DNA from: Deltaproteobacteria bacterium
Lineage (GTDB): Bacteria; Myxococcota_A; UBA9160; UBA4427
DNA: 42,058 nucleotides
Reading direction: 5' to 3'
Assembly (NCBI GenBank): GCA_002719955.1
Contig: PBFW01000049.1
Location: 1 to 42,058, forward strand
The translations under genes were made by a program, and so were the position numbers. This document shows positions 25,799 through 34,428 of the stretch, one piece after another. How positions within the stretch are numbered: the first letter of the stretch is position 1; the number at the start of each line of letters is the position of its first letter. The notes under the pieces were generated by a model. It was not told the DNA's origin. It did not search any database and saw nothing but the letters and a program-made list of their open reading frames with translations.

Positions 25799-26169
25799 CA
25801 ATGCCTTCTTCCCAATGGGATCGCACGGCCCGGGGACCGATCGGGGAAATCAGCAATCGCCCAATCACTGTTCCCCGACGACTCGAATCGAGTCAGCGAA
25901 GGAATCTGGGCGAACAGGTGCATCGAGCCTCCGAGATCAGATAGGGGGAGCGGCCAGCTCCCGCGAACGTCGAGCATACATCCCATGACCCGAGCGCGGG
26001 GTGCGGGACTGATTCCAACGGCCAGTCTGGCATACCATCAGGGATTGACCGGACGATCGCGCGGCGGGACAAGCCGCGCAATCTTGCAGCTTTCCGATTT
26101 TGGGGCCGCACGACCGGTTTCGAATCAGAGCCAGGGTCCGCACCCACTCATGGCGAGGAAGTCCATCCG
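25799..26169. promoter_or_regulatory. Divergent promoter region with 15-bp palindrome
   Basis: This 371-base gap separates the leftward DUF5916 gene from the rightward EXPERA-like gene and must carry promoters for both. A perfect inverted repeat GACTCGA-A-TCGAGTC at 25880-25894 could be an operator. No clear -35/-10 pair can be picked out by eye. Confidence 0.4.
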
Positions 26170-26781
26170 ATGGCCCAACCCGGAAACAGCCTCATGACAC
26201 GATCCCGCCTCGACAACTTCATCATAGGATTCCTGATCCTGTTCGCGGTCGTGTTTGCGATGGAGTTGGCGCTTTTTGTTCCGTGTGGCTCGTGGGAGGA
26301 ACTCTCGACGTGTGAGGAGCTCCCCGCCGTCGCAGCCGCGATGTGGGAGCCCTATTACGAGATCGATCCCTTGTTCAAGGAGATGCCTCTCTGGTATTCG
26401 GCGATCATGAACGTCCAGGACGCGCTCTTCAATCCATGGTGGCTGCTCAGTCTTGTTTTCTTCTGGACCGGTCGGCAGGAGAAAAAGTGGTATCGCCTCG
26501 GCACGATTCTCGTGAGTGGCTTCATCGTCGGGACGTCGTATGTCGCCTTCGTCAATTGGCTCGGGTCGCCGGAGTATTCGACGTCGATGGTGGTCGCCAT
26601 GGCGCTGATCAACGGCCCATGGATTGTGGGGCCGCTTCTGTTTTCCTGGCGGCTGCGGCCTCGAGAGCTCAGCGAGGCCTCTCAACCACCCACCGAAAGC
26701 GCCGTGCTGGGGGCGGTCCTGATGGCTCTGCCGAGCGCGATCTACGTTTGTTTCCAGGTCGTGGCGCTGGGTATCAACTGA
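26170..26781 (+). CDS. EXPERA-like four-helix membrane protein
   Basis: A 203-residue protein with four or five predicted membrane helices (about 14-34, 74-98, 105-128, 140-158, 177-200). The central part, WEPYYEIDPLFKEMPLWYSA, then a helix with NPWW and FFWTGRQEKKWYRLG, has the look of the EXPERA domain (emopamil-binding protein, TMEM97/sigma-2 group), where an acidic residue in this place helps bind sterol-like ligands. The ATG at 26170 is preceded by GAGGAAG. It is followed after 60 bases by a flavoprotein gene on the same strand. EXPERA members include the sterol delta8-delta7 isomerase, so an isoprenoid isomerase or carrier is possible, but the match is by motif only. Confidence 0.5.
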   Translation: MAQPGNSLMTRSRLDNFIIGFLILFAVVFAMELALFVPCGSWEELSTCEELPAVAAAMWEPYYEIDPLFKEMPLWYSAIMNVQDALFNPWWLLSLVFFWTGRQEKKWYRLGTILVSGFIVGTSYVAFVNWLGSPEYSTSMVVAMALINGPWIVGPLLFSWRLRPRELSEASQPPTESAVLGAVLMALPSAIYVCFQVVALGIN

Positions 26782-26841
26782 GGCAAGAGGGGTTGGCTCC
26801 ACGCCGGGTTTCGGTGTGCAAGGGCAGGGGGGGACGACGGG

Positions 26842-28344
26842 ATGGGTCGCGAAAAAGGCCAGGCGAGTACGGGGCACGCGCTCACGAGTTCTCCGCCCAA
26901 CGAGCCGAGTCGATACGACGCGATCGTCGTCGGGGCGGGCTTTGGCGGACTCGTCTCCGCCGCGATTCTCGCAAAGGAGGGCCGGCGAGTTCTCGTGGTC
27001 GAGACCTCGGATCGAGTCGGATGCGTTGGAGGATCGATCGAATTCAACGGCTATTGGCTTCCCTGGGCGCGCAATTGGGAGACCGGCTATGGCAATGGCG
27101 ACCTTTTCCTCCTCATGGGCCGCAATGAACTCTACGGGATTGAAGCCGCGCGGCGCGCGGGGGCCGAGGTCGAGCTCGCCCGGCAGGACATGTCCATGCG
27201 GGTTCACCTCACCCCGGACGGCCGGGAAGTGGGGCCGGTCATCCTCTACGACGACCAGGATGACGAGAGCGTGCTGCGTTTCGGGACCGAGTTCCTCGGC
27301 ATGCCCAAGGCGATGCTCGACCGGTTTCAGGAGGAAATGGGCAAGCTGGCTTCGTTCGATTCCGACGAGACCATCGATCTGACCTTCGACGAGTACTTGC
27401 CACGGATTCCGGAGGTCGAGATTCGCGATGCGATTTCGACGTTGGCGACCGTCCAGTGGTCGATCCCCTCCGGAGAGACGTCCGTCGGTCGCTATGCCGC
27501 GTTCTTGAGAGGGGGCGTCACGTCTTGGCGGCTGAACGACCCGGAAGTCGGAGGCATGCAGGGCCTCATGGAGCCCTTTGCACGTGTGATCCGCAAGTAC
27601 GGGGGCGAGATCCTTCTGGGGCGTCATTGCCTCGAGATCGTGGTCGCGGACGGCGCGGTCTCAGGCGTCGTCGTTCAAGACAAGACGGCGATCGTCACCG
27701 AGTTCCGGTCGGACAACGTGATCTGCAATCACCTCTACTGGCAGCTATTCGATCTCGTTGACGAATCCTTGTTTCCCGAGGAATTTGTCGCGAACGCGCG
27801 AAAGATCCAGTCCTATTCGGGCGACACGGCGTGCATGAACATTGGCCTCGAGCGATTGCCGAAGCGCCGGGGTGATGGCTTGGTCGAGGATCAGGCGGCC
27901 TGGAATCGGGTCGTGGTGGGGCCCGAGCGTGACTATATGTCGGGTTGGTATATCCCGTCGATGATCGAGGAGAAGAGTGCACCCGATGGCAAGCATCTGT
28001 TCGTGATTGCATGGGCCACCAGCGGACCGGCGAGTCCGATTCACCGCCCCTTCGAGAGCTTCGCTGATGCGCGCGAGAAGCTCGACCGCGTCTTCGCCTA
28101 CGCCAACCAGTTTTACGAGGATCTCGAATCCTGTATCGAGTGGAAGAATTACAAGTGGTGCAAAGCGCCCTCCTGCGCGGGGTATTATTGGAAGAGCATT
28201 CGGCGTGCGCCGGTGCAGGCGCCGAACGTCGAGGGCCTCTTCCTGGTCAGCAACGCGGCTGAGGTCGATGGAATCTATCAGGATATCGAGGCCAACGCGG
28301 GCATTCAGGCGGCCGACCGGATCCTGGAGCGGACGAAAGCCTGA
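26842..28344 (+). CDS. Phytoene desaturase / retinol saturase-like FAD oxidoreductase
   Basis: A 500-residue flavoprotein. The dinucleotide-binding motif YDAIVVGAGFGGLVSAAILA starts at residue 25, with ETSDRVGCVGGS closing the first fold. The middle has PSGETSVGRYAAFLRGGVTS, then GGMQGLMEPFARVIRKYGGE, the typical segment of CrtI/CRTISO/RetSat proteins where FAD and a long isoprenoid meet. The C-terminal FLVSNAAEVDGIYQDIEAN is the second FAD contact. AGGGGGGGA precedes the ATG. Family members desaturate, isomerise or saturate carotenoids, retinoids or similar lipids at the membrane. The neighbours (EXPERA protein, methyltransferase, P450) support a lipid tailoring role. Confidence 0.8.
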   Translation: MGREKGQASTGHALTSSPPNEPSRYDAIVVGAGFGGLVSAAILAKEGRRVLVVETSDRVGCVGGSIEFNGYWLPWARNWETGYGNGDLFLLMGRNELYGIEAARRAGAEVELARQDMSMRVHLTPDGREVGPVILYDDQDDESVLRFGTEFLGMPKAMLDRFQEEMGKLASFDSDETIDLTFDEYLPRIPEVEIRDAISTLATVQWSIPSGETSVGRYAAFLRGGVTSWRLNDPEVGGMQGLMEPFARVIRKYGGEILLGRHCLEIVVADGAVSGVVVQDKTAIVTEFRSDNVICNHLYWQLFDLVDESLFPEEFVANARKIQSYSGDTACMNIGLERLPKRRGDGLVEDQAAWNRVVVGPERDYMSGWYIPSMIEEKSAPDGKHLFVIAWATSGPASPIHRPFESFADAREKLDRVFAYANQFYEDLESCIEWKNYKWCKAPSCAGYYWKSIRRAPVQAPNVEGLFLVSNAAEVDGIYQDIEANAGIQAADRILERTKA

Positions 28345-28376
28345 ACACGCTTCGGTCGCGATCGAGAGGGGATCGA

Positions 28377-29204
28377 ATGGGCGTCGAAAAAAGGCCTGGC
28401 TACACACTCGGTGAGAAGGAAGACGCCATCGCCTTCATGCGCATTCGAAGTGTGGAACGATGCTGCGCTTTTTTCAGGCCCGCCGTCGAGCGCGATAGCG
28501 ATATTCTCGATTGCGGCTGTGGCCCGGGGAATCTCACGGTGGGTCTGGCGGCATGGGCTCCGGAAGGAAAGACCGTCGGGTGCGATGTTGCTGTAAACCA
28601 ACTCGAAGGCGCGAAGACTCTGGCCCGCACGCTCGGGCGAGACAACGTCCGCTTCGAAAAAGGCGATGTCTTCGAACTCCCCTTCGAGGACGAGCGCTTT
28701 GATGTGGTCTTCTCGCATGCGCTGCTCTGCCACGTGGGGAGTCCGGAGAAGGCGTTGGCGGAGATGAAGCGCGTCCTCCGGAAGGGTGGGACCCTCGCTG
28801 TTCGCGACGTGATTCAGGACTGCGTGGTGCGCTGGCCTCGAGGCGATACGCTCTTCGACGAGGTCAATCGGATCTTCGAACTGGCGCAGAATCTCTCGGG
28901 CGGTGATCCGAATATCGGGCGTCGACTCGGCGCATTACTCGACGAAGCCGGCTTCCACGACGTCCGCTTCAACGTGGATTTCGAACAACCCGAAACGCCG
29001 GCCGAGAGGCGCGGCTATTTCGACTCGTTGGCTGGGATGCTCGATGCCGGCGATCTCGGTGATCTTGCCGTCGCGCAGAAATGGATCGAGGCGGATCAGA
29101 TTCCGCGCATCGCGGACCACTTTCGGGAAGTGACTAGACGTCCGGGTTCGATCGTGGCCCTGCCCCTGGGACAGGCCGTCGGGCGGAAGCCAAAAAGGGG
29201 CTGA
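28377..29204 (+). CDS. Class I SAM-dependent methyltransferase
   Basis: A 275-residue Rossmann-fold methyltransferase. Motif I ILDCGCGPGNLTVGLA is at residues 43-58, followed by GCDVAVNQLEGAK (motif II), EKGDVFELPFEDERFDVVFS (motifs III-IV) and RVLRKGGTLAVRD. It resembles the UbiE/sterol-24-methyltransferase-like group (Methyltransf_11/25), which modifies quinones, sterols or other lipids in the cytoplasm. GAGAGGGG stands before the ATG, and the gene starts 32 bases after the flavoprotein stop, so cotranscription is very likely. The C-terminal third (HVDFEQPETPAERRGYF type) is not a known motif. The substrate is not known. Confidence 0.85.
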   Translation: MGVEKRPGYTLGEKEDAIAFMRIRSVERCCAFFRPAVERDSDILDCGCGPGNLTVGLAAWAPEGKTVGCDVAVNQLEGAKTLARTLGRDNVRFEKGDVFELPFEDERFDVVFSHALLCHVGSPEKALAEMKRVLRKGGTLAVRDVIQDCVVRWPRGDTLFDEVNRIFELAQNLSGGDPNIGRRLGALLDEAGFHDVRFNVDFEQPETPAERRGYFDSLAGMLDAGDLGDLAVAQKWIEADQIPRIADHFREVTRRPGSIVALPLGQAVGRKPKRG

Positions 29205-29354
29205 ATGAGCGGCTCCTGGAACGGAATATATTTCAGAGCCACCTCGGGCCGGTGGAATCCGCGTGCGGCGATGCGTCTGGAGTGTGGCTCCCGATGCTGC
29301 TGGTTGCGCCGTGCGGTCATCCTCTAGTCGCCAAACATCTATGGAGATCCGACG

Positions 29355-30710
29355 ATGAGCACCGTCGCACCGCTGCCGCCTGGCCCCCGCTATTCGAACC
29401 CACTGCAATTTGCGAAAGAGCTGCGGCCGGATCCGCTCGAGTACTACCGTCGTATGGTCAAGGAGTACGGCGAGTTCGGGTGTGTCCATACGTGGCCGAG
29501 AAAGATCGTCTGGGCCCTTCGGCCCGAACACTTCCGCTATCTCATGGTCGAAAACGCCGAGGACTACCCCAAAGGCAATGCCTTCGATCGTTTGAAGGCG
29601 ATCGGTGGGGACGGTCTCTTCTTCAGCGACGGCGAACTCTGGAAGAAACAGCGCCGTTTGATCATGCCCTCTTTCCGCCGTTCCGCCATCAAGAAATATG
29701 TACCCCATATGACGGCTGGCGCCTCCACATTCGTAGACCGGATGGAGGCGCGCGTTGGGGACCCGACCTTCGATATCGTGCCTGAGATGGCGACTGTTGC
29801 GATGGATATCGCATGCAGAGCTTTTTTTGGAGACGATATCGTCGAGCGCGCCAACACCCTCCATCGTGCGTTATGGGACACGAGCGAATGGGTCGATCAT
29901 GCGATGACCAACCCGCTCGCCCCCCCGTTGTGGGTGCCTACCGCGATCAACCGAAAGACGAAACGTGCGATCGCAACGATGTACGCAGGAATCGACGAGC
30001 TCATTCGCGACAATCGGCAGCGGGGAGATACGGATAACGTCCTCGCTCGACTGAACCATCTCGTGGCGGGCGGAGAGATGAGCGAACAACAACTCCGCGA
30101 CGAGATGTGGACGTTGCTGAACGCTGGGCACGAAACCACCGCCACGACGCTCGGCTTCGCCTTCGCACTCCTCAGCAAACACCCCCAAGCGCTGGAACGT
30201 GTCCAGAAAGAGGCCGATTCGCTGGGAGGACGCACGGCGATTTTTGAGGATCGTCCGCAACTCGGATTCACCTATCGGGTCGTCCTGGAGACACTCCGCC
30301 TTTACCCTCCCGCCTGGAGCACGTCTCGAGAGGCATCTGTGGACCATATAGTCGATGGTTTTCTGATTCCGAAAAAGGCGCTGTTGCAGCCGCTCCTCTA
30401 CCAGACATTGACGCATCCCGACATCTGGGAGAATCCCGAAACCTTCGACCCCGACCGCTTTCTGACCGAGCGGTCACGGGGCCGGGCCCACGAGGCCTAC
30501 CCACCTTTCGGTCTCGGAGGAAGACGCTGCATTGGAGAGCAATTCGCTCTCGTGGAAGCGACCATGGTGCTCGCCACGTTCGCGCAACGCCTCGAGTTTC
30601 GGATGGAACCCGATTTCGAGGTCGTCGCCGGAATCATGGGATTTGGTCCGATCCGGGCGATGTCGGGGATCGAGATGACCGTGCATCGTCGGGCGGGTCG
30701 GGTTACTTGA
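29355..30710 (+). CDS. Cytochrome P450
   Basis: A complete 451-residue P450. It starts with STVAPLPPGPRYSNPLQF and has no membrane anchor. The I helix contains NAGHETTATT (about 254), the K helix ETLRLYPP (ExxR), the meander PETFDPDRFL, and the heme loop PFGLGGRRCIGEQFA carries the Cys ligand. The Arg at the second position before Cys (GGRRCIG) places it with the CYP4/CYP102/CYP110-like group rather than the FGxGxHxC group of the stump at 4092. GGAG precedes the ATG at 29355. It is predicted to hydroxylate a hydrophobic substrate. No ferredoxin or reductase gene is close. It closes the plus-strand cassette; a hairpin follows at 30799. Confidence 0.92.
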   Translation: MSTVAPLPPGPRYSNPLQFAKELRPDPLEYYRRMVKEYGEFGCVHTWPRKIVWALRPEHFRYLMVENAEDYPKGNAFDRLKAIGGDGLFFSDGELWKKQRRLIMPSFRRSAIKKYVPHMTAGASTFVDRMEARVGDPTFDIVPEMATVAMDIACRAFFGDDIVERANTLHRALWDTSEWVDHAMTNPLAPPLWVPTAINRKTKRAIATMYAGIDELIRDNRQRGDTDNVLARLNHLVAGGEMSEQQLRDEMWTLLNAGHETTATTLGFAFALLSKHPQALERVQKEADSLGGRTAIFEDRPQLGFTYRVVLETLRLYPPAWSTSREASVDHIVDGFLIPKKALLQPLLYQTLTHPDIWENPETFDPDRFLTERSRGRAHEAYPPFGLGGRRCIGEQFALVEATMVLATFAQRLEFRMEPDFEVVAGIMGFGPIRAMSGIEMTVHRRAGRVT

Positions 30711-30798
30711 AGCCTGGCCATGATTGGGGGAGTCTGCGCGTTTCTGTCGGTTCTCGGAATTCTGGGACCCGTGCGGCCGATCCCGCGGAATGGGGAAT

Positions 30799-30826
30799 CG
30801 CGGTCGTTTGGCTTGGAGCGACCGCG
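30799..30826. terminator. Hairpin downstream of P450 gene
   Basis: CGCGGTCG and CGACCGCG form an 8-bp stem with a 12-base loop, about 90 bases after the P450 stop. No T-run follows, so it is only a weak candidate for a terminator between the P450 gene and the leftward TetR-like remnant. Confidence 0.3.
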
Positions 30827-30921
30827 GGCTCCGAATAACGCGCTCAGTTGACGAGCAATGTCCCAGGAGGGCCCGAGCCCATGGTCGGCATCGATTCCGG
30901 CAAGCGGCGTCCCGCGGAGCT

Positions 30922-31512
30922 CTATGCGGCGAGCGTATCTACGAATCCATCGAACATCCGTAGCGCCTGCTCGACGGAGCTCGGGCTCGCATTCTCCAAC
31001 AGTCGTATCCCCGCGCCTAATGCGAGCGCACCCAGGGAACGAAGGGTATCCGCCGGGTCGAGGTTGGCTCGGATCAGACCTTCTTCCTGGAGTCGCACCA
31101 CGGTTCCGACAGTCGAGTCGCGCCACTCGTCGATCAGATATTGGCTGGCCGAGCCGACCTCCCAACGCGGATCGGGTCGCGTCCGGAGTTCGAGTCAACC
31201 CCGCCATTCGCGGCGGCGTTCGGGATCGAGGGACAGGGCCACGCCCACGACTGCCCGGGTCTGGCCGCGATGTACCTCGCCATCAGCGGAGGGGAGATGG
31301 ATAAATCCGGTGAGCTCGACCGCGCCGCGTCGGTCGAGCAGAGACCCCGCGAACTGCGACACGACGGCGCGGGCCTGTCCCTCCGTGCGGCGCACGGCGT
31401 AAAGCCGATCGAGAGCTGCTTGCGCCAGCGGCGGTGCTGCGCCTTGCCCGCGACATTCATCGAGTATTCGCCGCGACGGGCGGCCCAGGTTCCCGGCCTG
31501 GGTGGGGTTCTG
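30922..31512 (-). pseudogene. TetR-like regulator, broken (internal TGA, no HTH)
   Basis: In one minus-strand frame the C-terminal half reads SQYLIDEWRDSTVGTVVRLQ, then a segment with ANLDPADTLRSLGAL and RMFDGFVDTLAA, stop at 30922. This is the ligand-binding end of a TetR-type repressor. The same frame is interrupted by a TGA at 31195-31197 and continues upstream to AGNLGRPSRRILDEC and a TAG near 31510. The expected helix-turn-helix (IA..AGVS..LYxHF) is not found, so the N-terminal DNA-binding domain seems deleted. No ATG opens the frame. It lies divergent to the amidohydrolase gene at 31616, which it probably once controlled. Assembly error could also explain the stop. Confidence 0.5.
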
Positions 31513-31615
31513 CTTGCGGAGCGGCGCCGACCGGGAGATCCTCTAGATCCACTAGAATCACGGAAGTGGCGTCCGCTTCTTGCGTCGCTTGCGGCTTCGA
31601 TCAGAGGGGAATCGG

Positions 31616-33301
31616 GTGCACGACCTCGTCATACGCAATGGAAAAGTGATCGATGGCACGGGTCGACCCGCCTTTCGAGCGGATCTTGCGATCAACGGAG
31701 ACCGCATCGTCGCCGTCGGTGATTTGAACGAGTCGGGCCTGACCACGATCGATGCGGAGGGACGTCTGGTGACCCCGGGGTTTGTCGATCCCCATACGCA
31801 CCTGGACGCGCAGCTATTCTGGGATCCACTGGGGACACCGGCCTGCTGGAATGGAACGACGAGCGTGATCCTCGGAAATTGCGGCGTCTCGTTTGCACCG
31901 GTGGTCGCGGGCGATCGGCAGCGGCTCGCCGAGACCCTCGAATCCGTCGAAGAAGTCCCGGGGCGCAGCATCTTGGCGAGTGTTCCACAGACCTTCGAGT
32001 CCTATGGCGAATACCTCGATTCCCTGGCGGCCCAGCCCCTCGGTGTGAACGCAGCGGGCTTGGTGGGACATGCGGCCATGCGTTTCAACGCCATGGGTCC
32101 TTCTTGCGTGGAACCCGACCGCCATCCGTCCGAAGCGGAACAGAACAAGATGTGCGCGACGCTCGACGAGGCGATGAGCGCAGGGGCCCTGGGTTTTTCG
32201 ACTTCGCGTACACGCAGCCACCTCACGCCGGAGGGCGTGCCGATTCCCGGTACCTCCGCTGAACTCGACGAACTCATGGGTCTGGCGCGTGTGTTGAAAG
32301 ACCGAGACAAGGGGTTGGTTCAGTGGGTCGCCGGCTTCGGAGAGAACGACACGAGCGACGCGTTTCCCGAGGTGCGCAAGGAGGTCTGGAGAATCGCCGA
32401 GACGGCCCGCTTCTCCGGTCGCCCGGTCGTCTTCAGTATGTTCACCCACGAGCTCGTTCCCAAGGTTCATTCGACCGTATTGGATCAGACCGAGATCGAA
32501 AGGGCGGAGACTGCGGACATCCGTCCGATGTTCAATCCGCGACCGGTACTGAGCTTCTTCAACCTGTTCAGTCGCGCTCCGATCCGCAGCCGAGCCTGGA
32601 AGGCGCTCTACGATCTCCCCCCCGCCGAGCGGCTGGCCGCCCTGCACGATCCAGCGACCGCGCAATCCCTAATCGAACTTTCGGAGGACGTCGAAACGCG
32701 TGCGGGACAGGAGTTCTATCTCTTTGGCCCCGAGGTTTGTGAATACGAAATCGAACCGGACCGGCGACTCTCGGTGATCGCCGCGAAGGCGAACGAACGC
32801 CCGAGCCAGACGATCCTGCGACGCCTGCTCGAGACGCGCGGGCGGCAGATCTTTGCTTCTGTCGGAAGCAATCAATGCCATCGATTCATCGAGGAAGTCT
32901 TCGACTATCCCCATACCCTGATGGGCCTCGGCGACGCAGGGGCGCACGTTGGGAGTATCTGCGACTCGAGCCTCACCACCTACCTGCTCACCTATTGGTG
33001 CCGCACCCGCGGCCGGATCTCTCTCGAAGAGGCCGTACGCCGACTGACCCTCGAACCCGCGGAAACCTTTTTTCTCGAAGGTCGTGGACGCCTTGCACCC
33101 GGCTACTATGCGGATGTGAACGTCATCGACTTCGATGCGCTGGCGATCGATCTTCCAGAATTTGCGCACGATCTACCCCTCGGCGCAGGCCGCTGGACAC
33201 AGACGACGCGAGGGTACGACTACACGATCGTCAACGGAAAGGTCGCCGTAGAGGCCGGTCGGCATACGGGTCGCCTCGCGGGATCGGTTCTGCGCGCCTG
33301 A
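31616..33301 (+). CDS. D-aminoacylase-type amidohydrolase 1
   Basis: A 561-residue member of the N-acyl-D-amino-acid deacylase branch of amidohydrolases. A GTG at 31616 (VHDLVIRNGKVIDGTGRP) is favoured over the upstream frame; GAGGGG lies 7 bases before it. Metal motifs are PGFVDPHTHLDAQ (HxH), LGNCGVSFAP, GHAAMR and GLGDAGAHVGS (Asp). The C-terminus LAPGYYADVNVIDFDAL is the usual beta-sandwich end. Cytoplasmic hydrolysis of an N-acyl, amide or cyclic-imide bond is inferred. A close homologue of the same architecture lies at 35557, and the two differ in C-terminal half, so they probably serve related substrates. A broken TetR-like gene is divergent upstream. Confidence 0.88.
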   Translation: MHDLVIRNGKVIDGTGRPAFRADLAINGDRIVAVGDLNESGLTTIDAEGRLVTPGFVDPHTHLDAQLFWDPLGTPACWNGTTSVILGNCGVSFAPVVAGDRQRLAETLESVEEVPGRSILASVPQTFESYGEYLDSLAAQPLGVNAAGLVGHAAMRFNAMGPSCVEPDRHPSEAEQNKMCATLDEAMSAGALGFSTSRTRSHLTPEGVPIPGTSAELDELMGLARVLKDRDKGLVQWVAGFGENDTSDAFPEVRKEVWRIAETARFSGRPVVFSMFTHELVPKVHSTVLDQTEIERAETADIRPMFNPRPVLSFFNLFSRAPIRSRAWKALYDLPPAERLAALHDPATAQSLIELSEDVETRAGQEFYLFGPEVCEYEIEPDRRLSVIAAKANERPSQTILRRLLETRGRQIFASVGSNQCHRFIEEVFDYPHTLMGLGDAGAHVGSICDSSLTTYLLTYWCRTRGRISLEEAVRRLTLEPAETFFLEGRGRLAPGYYADVNVIDFDALAIDLPEFAHDLPLGAGRWTQTTRGYDYTIVNGKVAVEAGRHTGRLAGSVLRA

Positions 33302-33411
33302 ATGCGGTCGCGCTTTTCCCAATCATGGGTTTCGGTGCGGACGTGCGATGCGGGGTGGCCTTTCGTTTCGAAGAAGTCCGTTTCGAGCAATTTCCGGGGC
33401 GGACCGTGGTG

Positions 33412-33463
33412 TGATATTAGGAATCAAGCCGGACGAGTTTCATTGGCTTAGCTTTTCCTTCAG
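33412..33463 (-). repeat. IS end repeat, copy 2 (52 bp)
   Basis: The second copy of the block at 2229-2280, same orientation, starting TGATATTAGGAATCAAGCC. It covers the stop and end of the transposase fragment at 33440-33569 and the bases beyond it. The two copies define one end of the same insertion sequence, 31 kb apart. Confidence 0.65.
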
Positions 33464-33569
33464 CACCTCGTACGGTGTCTTTCCTTTGTGCGCGCCGTGC
33501 GGCCGACCGCGCTCTGCCTCCGAGGTTGACACGCTGAGGAACTTCGCGCGGTACCACGATTCAACTGAA
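33440..33569 (-). pseudogene. Transposase C-terminal fragment (IS481/IS3-like)
   Basis: The minus strand reads ESWYRAKFLSVSTSEAERGR then PHGAHKGKTPYEVLKEKLSQ and stops at 33440. KTPYEVLKEKL is the C-terminal box of integrase-core (rve) transposases. Only about 43 codons are left and upstream sequence has no match. It shares its 3' flank with 2229-2280. Confidence 0.65.
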
Positions 33570-33779
33570 ACCAAGCTCTAGCCGATCCGACTGCGTGCCG
33601 TTGTTATATGGCGACTCGCAAGGGTACGTCGATCTCCTTTTGCACTACGACATCAACTAACCGCCTGGCTCGCGGAAGGGGCGGAATAGGTAGTTCAAGC
33701 AGAGTTTTTAGGCACGACCGATAGATAGCAAGTGTTCTGACAACCAAGCCTCGCTGGGGCAGCCTGGCCCCTTCCTGGG
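33570..33779. other. Intergenic with dispersed repeat C
   Basis: No gene is visible. A repeat copy spans 33690-33775 and runs up to the stop of the MarR gene at 33780, so the repeat forms the 3' boundary of that gene. Confidence 0.4.
33690..33775 (+). repeat. Dispersed repeat C (TTCTGACAA family)
   Basis: The core TTCTGACAACCAAGCCTC begins at 33736. The upstream part GTTTTTAGGCACGACCGATA matches copy D (GTTTTTGCCACCACCGATA) better than the others. It lies between the IS-end remnant and the MarR gene. Confidence 0.55.
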
Positions 33780-34292
33780 TCAGCGGTAGAAATGGCGCTC
33801 CAGGCAGCCGAGCAGGAGTTTGAGGGAGGTGTCCGCGGTCTCGATCTCGCTGGGGGAGAGGTCGGCCAGTAGGGTGCGGCTGCGCTCGAGGGAGAGTTTG
33901 AAGATTTCGCGTTCCAGCTCCTCGCCGGCAGCGGTCATGCGTACTCGGCTGGTGCGGCCGTCTGTTGGGTCGGGAATGCGCTTCACCAGCCCCCGCTCCT
34001 CCAGGCGGTGCAGCATCTTCGTCATCCCACCCGAGGAGCGTTCCAGTGTGTAGTAGAGCTCGCTAGGCGAGATCGCGCGGTCGGGGCCCTGACGTCGCAG
34101 GGCGGCGAGCACGCTGTAGTCGCTGGGTTGCAGGTCGAAGGCCTCGAGCGTCTCGCGGTGGAAGGCCTCTCCGAGCATGCCCAGGCGCGAAGTTCGCACC
34201 ATGGTGGGCAGCACGGAGATATCCTGCTCGGGGTAGGAGCGAGCCCACGACTCCGTGATGCGATCCATCCGCGCAGGGCCGTTCGATTCCAC
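33780..34292 (-). CDS. MarR-family transcriptional regulator
   Basis: About 170 residues. The winged helix is clear: LQPSDYSVLAALRRQG, then SELYYTLERSSGGMTKMLHR (recognition helix), LEERGLVKRIPDPTDGRTSR (wing with the DGR turn) and VRMTAAGEELE. The GTG at 34292 follows GGAGG at a good distance. TTG at 34334 and ATG at 34268 are alternatives. It is divergent to the amidohydrolase-2 gene at 34429, so it probably represses that gene pair and responds to their substrate or a related aromatic acid. The 95-base gap has no perfect palindrome, but GCGCGAAAGATTTCTCGC is partly symmetric. Confidence 0.88.
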   Translation of the reverse strand: MESNGPARMDRITESWARSYPEQDISVLPTMVRTSRLGMLGEAFHRETLEAFDLQPSDYSVLAALRRQGPDRAISPSELYYTLERSSGGMTKMLHRLEERGLVKRIPDPTDGRTSRVRMTAAGEELEREIFKLSLERSRTLLADLSPSEIETADTSLKLLLGCLERHFYR

Positions 34293-34428
34293 CACCGGGC
34301 CTCCCTCTCCAGCGATCGCCGAGCGATTTTCCAATTTTAGATTGCGGGTCGCTGGCCCAATTATACCTTGCGCGAAAGATTTCTCGCTAGTAGTATTTTT
34401 GCGACCTCATTCCAGGAGAAATTCGCCC

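Noticed and set aside
24056..26197. Very long plus-strand open frame antisense to DUF5916
   Set aside because: High-G+C third positions of the real minus-strand gene keep the opposite frame open. Its composition is rich in D, R, G, V with no domain.
26125..27627. Minus-strand frame of 500 codons across the EXPERA and desaturase genes
   Set aside because: It is antisense to two genes with clear motifs and is composed mainly of charged, repetitive residues.
2229..33463. Composite transposon bounded by the two IS ends
   Set aside because: Both IS copies are only 3' stumps, target duplications cannot be seen, and the enclosed region holds many unrelated insertions. It is best treated as independent events.
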